A DNA stretch of 64,000 nucleotides from Sipunculus nudus (Eukaryota; Annelida; Sipuncula; Golfingiida; Sipunculidae): positions 54,811,058 to 54,875,057 of the forward strand of contig CM049310.1 in the NCBI GenBank assembly GCA_026874595.1, written 5' to 3'. Within the stretch, counting starts at the first letter, position 1. Every line of letters begins with the position of its first letter. Both the position numbers and the translations under genes were made by a program. Shown here piece after piece: positions 57,289 to 64,000 of the stretch. The notes beneath the pieces were generated by a model. That model did not search any database and had not been told where the DNA came from. It saw nothing but the letters and a program-made list of their open reading frames with translations.

Positions 57289-60200
57289 TGATATATATTA
57301 GCATGTGTCACATACTGTCATACTTGACTTTCTGAAAATATCAGCCAGTAAAGCATATTTTAGGGACTTTTAAGAGGACATCATGTTTAAATTTTCTCAC
57401 CAGAGACAAGAGGATAGTGTACTCACAAAGGGGTTCAGACTTTAGCACTTTGACAGTGGTTTCAGTATCTGTATCAATCATGTGTTCAGTCACTTCAGTT
57501 GTTATTAGAAACACATTATCAGAGTAAAAAGAAATACAGACTTGAAACATTTGTACCTTTCACACTTAAAAATAAGTATGCATAGATAGGGTACTTGAAC
57601 ATTGTGGTGCATTTCATTATTATAAATATATCTGTACTGCCATTACAACAATATCATTGCAGCACCAGTTTTATGATTAAATGGAATAATGGATTGTTTC
57701 AAGAATGTTCACATGGAGGCACTGTTGCACAATTATGGTATTACTTTAATCATAATAACCTTGTAAAAAATACGAGCAACAAGTTTACATTTTGAACACT
57801 GACATAACCATATAAGCATTTTTGGTTTAAAATGCTTTCAGGTAAACTTTAAGAATTTCTTCATAATGATGCTTTACATGAAATCACCTAAAATATAATT
57901 TTTATGTCTTGCAATTTCACTTATTCAGAGGTGCTATAAACATGAACTTACATCAGCCTTTATCATTTCTGCATACCTTTCGGTAGTTAATATGCAAGAT
58001 TTTCCTCTTGCTTATTTTTGAAACCAAGTTATTTTCAAAAAGTGTTTATTTAATGGTATACTTAATTGATTTTCACTAGCTATATGATCTTATTGTTTTC
58101 AGGTGATGACTGTCTTATTGAAATATTGAAATATAATGTATGGAAGTCTCTTTGGAGAGAGCAGTACTAATGATTCAAGAATTTGTATCTACTATCTTAC
58201 TGTATTTCTCCATGTATAATACGATGTCGTGTATAAGACGAGGGTCTATTTACAAGTAACAGGTCTGTAGGGTATGAACTGTAAGGATTATAATGAATGA
58301 TATTCAACAAAGCGCTCAGTGATGAGATATGTAAATAATACACACACAATGGCAGCAAGCTTTGTTTAAAGAACACTGTTTGATGTTCTTGAATGATTCC
58401 TACTGAGGGTCAGTATGTATACGCTAGACGTGTATAGCTTAGTCCGAGCTTCAGACCGGTTAATGTCATGTATATAGCCTTGGCAACAATTTATACCTTC
58501 ATAATATAATTAAGTAGTCAATTTTAGAGATGTCAAGGATTGCCATTCTAATGACTGTCATTGCTTATTTATCTACATTTGTTACATTTAATTTTTCTTG
58601 CGAGATACAAGGTATAACCTTATAAACTGGAGCTCACTTGCAAATTTGTTTGAGCAGACGACACTGTCAAATCTACAGGCATTTTGAATGAATTTTCATC
58701 AAGGGTTACCCATGTTGATTATAATTTTAGATAATAATGCCAAATTTTATAGATACATTCTTGGGTCCTAAGACATTTCTTTTACATGATCTTTATAGTA
58801 AATTCTTTCATAATACTCCAGATATACGTTTAATTTGTGTGAAAAATTGTCATGATTCTTCAGCTTATCCCTGCAAGGTCTCGTCCAGCTTTCATCAAGA
58901 AAATTTGCAAAATACACACCTCTTCCTACCTATATTTGCATACTGAATGTTCTATTGGGCTTAAAGATTAGTCTTTAACGACTTTCCACACCAAAAAAAA
59001 CGATATTTTGACAAATATGAATTGGCATTATGGAATTACACATTTCCCTATTCCGTTTGATGGCATTATCCTTGTTTCAGCAGGGATCAACATCTTCTGT
59101 GTGATTATAGCAGTTTCAGGTGATATTTTACATTCCATGAATACTTTGAACCATGGTACCACTATCTAATGAATAATACTTTTATTTCATTTTAGTTAAT
59201 GTGAGAGGGTAATATGTTTCTTTACAAAAGCAAGGTGGTTCACAACTTGCCCGTTTGATTGGGAGGCTGTTGTAAATTATTAACCACCAGTGCATGTGAT
59301 CCAGCGGATGCAGGTACCATACGATTAAAGAAGGCTAATCTATAATACGGTCCGGTTGTTCCAGTTATATCTGCCCAGGGCGTCTGGGGTCAGACTTACT
59401 AGTATCAAACGCTTTGATAAAATCGACATGATGTGCCACCCTGGATGTATCAAGCGTGAAATTTTCGCCAAAACGCTGTACAAATGAATAAAGGGGAAAG
59501 ATTAAGAATTACTGTATCCGTTGATTGCATGCACGGTCGTTTAATACAATATTATTTAAAAATCTTTTTATTTTACACCTTCGCAATGTTAATCAAGAGG
59601 CTGATGCATGGTATCCCAAGATGCAGCAGGTTTCTCTATTTAGTGAGTGCATGTGATTTAGTTATTTATTTTTCATTGCTGCCCACAAATCATAATCGTC
59701 ATTTAAACGTCTTATTCCAGGGGTCAATGATCTAGTTACCAAGGCCCCGTGAATTTGACTGATATTGTTTTCTATACTGACATGTCAGAGATAAAAAAAT
59801 CCACACGGGCATTACAATCATACATTTATACAGATGAATTTCAGTTTTTCAAAACCTACTTATAATCAGTTTGTCTCTTACTTTTTATGTTATTTACTTC
59901 TGTTGTATAATTAAAGTGCCCTAGTCTTTATTTACTCTGTAACATAAGAGATATTGCTTTCACAATGTAATTTGACTCGACCACTCTCGGTGGACCATGT
60001 AGATCACGTGACCATGTGATGGCTTTCCCCTACAATTGAAATTCCTTGTTCTCTTCGTTGAACCATTTTAAAGATTGGGTGAGGAAGTGTATATCTGATG
60101 CGAACATCATGGTTTACTGTGAACGTATAGGTTGTTTACATGTTTATTTTGTGTTTATTTGGTGTGTATCCACAGCCATCTTTAACCTTCGGTAAACACG

Positions 60201-61411
60201 TTGACAAGTCAGTGTATGTTTCTGTGATGAGAGAAACCATTCCAAAGTCGATTTTGTTTTGTTGGTGAAGTGATATATACAGAATCGCAATTATTTATTT
60301 ATGGCAATCTGTTTTGCCGTATATACAGGGTTTGTGTTATACTTGGTTGTATGTATTTTATATGTATTTTGAGTGCTGCTGTGTCATATATATCTAACGA
60401 TCTCTCCCCGGTTGTCTGTGATATTTATATCATTGGCCCCTTTTTATATTGTACATGGTTTGGTTGGATACTGGGTTCGTTCTTTCTGTCTACAATACGT
60501 TTGCGGGACTAATATGTATTAAACGTTTCTTTATATACACACAAGTTGTGATTGCTTTCTCAATCTGCAGGTCTTATGCATGGCAGGCCAGCCTGGACTC
60601 ACGAGTACCATATACACTCTTTTAATATTTAAAACTTGCAACTGGTTTTTAGAAACGTAATACCGTTTATTAGACGCATTAATGTCAGCCGCAGAGCAAA
60701 GGTTTGTATTATTTTCTGTGGGGCATTCTTTGTCCCCTTTTCCAGTATGCAGGAACATTAACTTTTCAATAAAATTTTACTTTCTGAAAACGTCTTAGTG
60801 ACCCCATCCTCATAATACCTAGTCTCTGGCGCTGTGGATAATGAAATAGACGCCAGAGCGGCTCGCTGAATCAAGGTCTGATACAGATTTGGTAATATAC
60901 AGATGTGACCCATGAGTACTGTGCCGCTATCACTCGTATAATGACTTGTAGCTTAACTTAGGACGGAGCACTCTCCAAAATATATAATCTTTTTATTACG
61001 ATTTAAGAATTCTTTCTCATTTATTTTCGATATTCAGGAACATACTGATCTGAAAACCCTGTCTGATATTGGCTTTTATATAGAATTTAGGATATAAGTT
61101 TATATAGGATATAGGATTTAAGTCCAAGCTAGTAAACCATATACACATGCAGAGTGGGGAGTTAGTGAATCAATACGCATGGTGAATAGTTACAAAGGGC
61201 AGTAGAAAACGTATCCCCATGATTCTTTGTGTCACATAAAATTAAGCGTCCAGAATTGATACCAGAGACATCTCGGCGCAGCATATGGACTAGCGAAATA
61301 CACTTTCAGTATGATAAATTCCTTGAAAAAGACATTTTATGTAATTCTGTTATCGGTATATGTAATCATTCAGAATATAAAACGGGTGTATTAATTGTGT
61401 ATTGTTTTTGT

Positions 61412-61414
<3 letters not shown>

Positions 61415-61466
<52 letters not shown>
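61415..61466 (+). repeat. (AT)n microsatellite
   Basis: Twenty-six AT units. The Tyr/Ile repeat frames on both strands here are artefacts of it. Confidence 0.97.
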
Positions 61467-61469
<3 letters not shown>

Positions 61470-61815
61470 ATGGATTTATACATTCTATAAGATGGTTTCT
61501 GGTATATATTATACTTTGATATTCCCTGTCCTCTTTGCAGCCATACATGTTTCTTGATATTTTAATTGGAGGGATGTAAGATGGCATTTTTATTATAAAA
61601 TACACATGATCCAATCACAAGCAGACATTTGCTCAGATGAGTGTATCCAAATTTTTATTTACGAAAATTGTCAGACAAACCCATGATTGTATTTGAAACC
61701 TTGTATTTTATGTTTTGAAAGTTGTTATTTACGACTAGTATTTGCATAGTAAATTGTCTGATAAAAAACTGCTTTTGTTGTTTATTACTGGTCCTTTTGA
61801 TGACATAGATACTTT

Positions 61816-63888
61816 TTAGCGAACCTGTGAGCTTATGCGATTGTGTGGCGTCGTCCGGCGGCCGTCGTCCGCGTCTGTACGTTAACCCATACTATCTTGA
61901 AAACGGCAAGAGTTAGCATTACAAAATTTTATGCAAAATATTAGTCATCTAAAAAACTCTATCGAATTTTGCTTATTTTTTGGCTAACTGCATTTTCTTA
62001 GATTTTATAGGGGAAAAAGTTAAAAACCTTTAAAAATCTTCTTCTCTGAAACTGTTCAGCCAAATTGTCCAATATTTCACAGAACTGATCCCTGGTACAA
62101 TCTCTCTCAAGTTTGTTCGAATTAATTAAGTTCGTTGATTTTTGGCCGAGTTACAAGAAGTTAGTCATCTGTCCAAAAAAGCATACTAAAATTACAATCT
62201 CAGAAACGGCTGGAGCTATCATCACCAAATTTTATGCGAATGTTTGTCACTTGAGTCATATCTGAAATTGAGGTATTGGTGGCGCCACCTGCATCAGCCT
62301 TTTTTGTACGGGGGTCATCAGTGCCCTTATCATATCGTGGGCTACAAAAACTTCTTCTCTGAAACCATATGGCCAAATTGTTTAATATCGCACAGAAATG
62401 ATCTAAGGGTACTGCTTTCTGAATTTTGTTCAAATGGCCTCAGTTCAGTGACTTTTGGCTGAGTTATGGGAAGCTGAATTGAGTCATATGCCATGACAGC
62501 CCATTTTAGCTCAGTGGCTACAAAGATCTTCTCAAAAACCACTGGTTCTTAAATCTCACACATTAAATATCCTTAGATGTTGATAATTCAAGTTTGTTCA
62601 AATGGTTTTGGTTTAGTGATTTTTGGCCGAGTTATGGGAAGCTTAACTTAGCCATTTTTCTGTACTTTCCTATATGAGTTATAAACCTGCAAAACATTTT
62701 TGAAGGACCCAACTGAGGCTAATTTGTTTAATATTTTACAACGACTGGAGCTAGCATCATGAAATTTAATGCAAAGATTAGCCATCTGAAAAACTCTGCA
62801 TTTTCTTAGATGTTATAGAGAAAAGCTGAAAAACTGTTTAAAATCTCCTCCAAAACGGTCAAGCCAAATTGTTCAATATTTCACAGAAATAATCTCTTAT
62901 ACCAGCTCTCTCAAGTTTGTTCAAATGGTTAAATTTGGGTGAGTTTTGGCCGAGTTACAGGAAGTTGAACTTAGCCATCTGTCCAAAAAAGCATACTAAA
63001 ATGACAGTCTCAGAAACGGCCGGAGCTATCATCACCAAATTTTATGCCAGTGTTGGTCACATGAGTCATATAGGAAATTCGGGTATTGGTGGCGCCACCT
63101 GCATTGACCTTTTTTGTACTGGGGTCATTGGTTATCTGTATATTAACCCATAATTTCTCAGGAATAGCAGGAGCTACCATCCCCAGATTTTATGCAATAA
63201 TCTGTCACATATCAAATGTTGTGGGAATAAGCTTATTTTTTTGTTATCTTCATTTACTTAAATTTTGTAGGGAAAAGGCTGAAAAACCTTTAAAAGTCAT
63301 CTTCTTGTAAACAGTCCAGCTAAATTGTTCAATATTTTACAATGATCCCAGTGGCAAGCCTTCTCAAGTTTGTTCAAATGGTTTGCATTTGATGAATTTT
63401 TTCGCGGAGTTACACAAATTTGAACTTAGTTATTTGGCCAAGTAAGCATACTGACATAATAATCTCAGAAATGACAACCTAGCATTACCAAGTATTGTGC
63501 AAATCTTGGTCACATGACCCATATTTGAAGTTGCAGATTTCAAGGTGCCACCTACATTGACCTGTTTTTTATGGGCAAAAACCTCATAATTTTAACCTCT
63601 TTCAGCTTATAATATTTATGATGAAACTGTCAAGTTCAATCGTTCAATTTTTCAAAATAATTATCCTAGGATATGGTTCTTTCAGTCATATAAGAAAAGT
63701 CGAGTTTGTTGATTTTTGGTTGAGTCGTGAAAAGCTTAAGTTGGTTTTATGGCCATTATTATGTCTGTTTCAAACTGAGGACTGCAATAGTGTTCTTCTA
63801 CAAAATGGTTGTATCAATTATAACTTCTGTGACATTTCACAAAAATTATTCTTAGGTGGCCTTTGTTCAAAGTTTACTTGAATGATTT
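61816..63888 (+). mobile_element. Related element, third subfamily, 3' end not found
   Basis: The header TTAGCGAACCTGTGAGCTTA, TGCGATTGTG..GTCGTCCG..GTTAACCC matches the subfamily 2 header (GAGCTATAGCGATCACTC..GTCGTCCG..GTTAACC). Inside are two diverged units of about 815 bp, with GGTGGCGCCACCTGCAT at 62278 and 63088, CAGAAACGGCTGGAGCTATC phrases and TTTTGGCCGAGTTA phrases. The next element begins at 63889. Confidence 0.65.
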
Positions 63889-64000
63889 TTAGCTCAGCTG
63901 ACTTTCAGTCATGCTGAGCTATAGCGATCACTCTTTGTCCGTCGTCCGTCTGTCCGTCCGTCTGTCTGTTAACCTGGCACAAATCGTAACCGCTGGACTT
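63889..64000 (+). mobile_element. 5' end of a subfamily 2 element, cut by window edge
   Basis: It begins TTAGCTCAGCTGACTTTCAG, with the header GCTATAGCGATCACTCTTTG, the CCGTC-rich run and GTTAACCTGGCACAAATCG. It may be inserted into the element that starts at 61816. Confidence 0.85.

Larger units (their letters stand above)
54102..60790 (+). other. Probable SCAI 3' UTR and downstream intergenic sequence
   Basis: No coding sequence is seen here. The true 3' end cannot be fixed from sequence alone. AATAAA hexamers occur at 55633-55638 (inside an A-rich tract), 55912-55917, 56058-56063 and 60768-60773. Vertebrate SCAI has a very long 3' UTR, so a long one is possible. The stretch contains a MITE (54673-54871), a 48-bp minisatellite (55137-55425) and a MITE-like element (56831-57288). 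The rest, including 57300-60760, shows nothing recognisable. Confidence 0.4.

Noticed and set aside
60270-60512. 80-codon hydrophobic frame near a possible promoter-like CACGTG
   Set aside because: No family similarity, no splice or start context, and random hydrophobic frames are frequent in T-rich sequence.
61229-61614. Tyr/Ile repeat frames on both strands
   Set aside because: They are translations of the (AT)n microsatellite.

Overview
This is a 64-kb piece of an animal nuclear genome. It is AT-rich, has long introns with GT-AG borders, and is packed with short non-autonomous transposable elements and minisatellites. The repeat style (many short rolling-circle-like elements with central tandem arrays, CCGTCCGT microsatellites and tRNA-derived SINEs) fits a mollusc, most likely a bivalve. 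That assignment is inference; no species can be named from the sequence alone.

One protein-coding gene is recognisable, on the + strand: SCAI (suppressor of cancer cell invasion, a cofactor that restrains MRTF/SRF transcription and takes part in DNA-break repair in vertebrates). Thirteen coding exons run from 12479 to a TAA stop at 54099-54101 and join in frame to 501 residues. Roughly the first 95 residues of a typical SCAI, with the promoter, are not seen and presumably lie upstream of the window. All twelve introns have GT-AG ends. No other gene, tRNA or rRNA was found; almost all other open reading frames are chance frames or frames inside repeats.

Layout: 1-12478 is upstream intron with MITEs, a 147-bp tandem array and a three-level nest of elements (6334-12056) that splits a 54-bp minisatellite. 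12566-26819 is a 14-kb intron with another element of the same family (15005-18222), a CpG-rich foldback-like insertion and an 82-bp pyrimidine-rich array. 26919-33396 is an intron made almost entirely of a second three-level nest. 33397-54101 holds exons 3-13 with modest introns. 54102-64000 is 3' UTR or intergenic sequence with a 48-bp minisatellite, MITEs and further elements of the main family.

Two themes stand out. First, three SCAI exons (1, 2 and 11 as numbered here) are directly preceded by minisatellites whose monomers contain good 3' splice-site sequences. At exon 11 the 46-bp monomer is a copy of the real intron-exon junction, repeated about ten times, and the decoys checked lead to an in-frame stop. 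Second, the main interspersed elements share one architecture: a 5' terminal hairpin, one arm of it repeated inverted near the 3' end, then a 3' terminal hairpin, with insertion next to T. This matches Helentron-derived non-autonomous elements (HINEs). They have inserted into one another repeatedly, and several subfamilies share a GGTGGCGCCACC palindrome inside their tandem cores.
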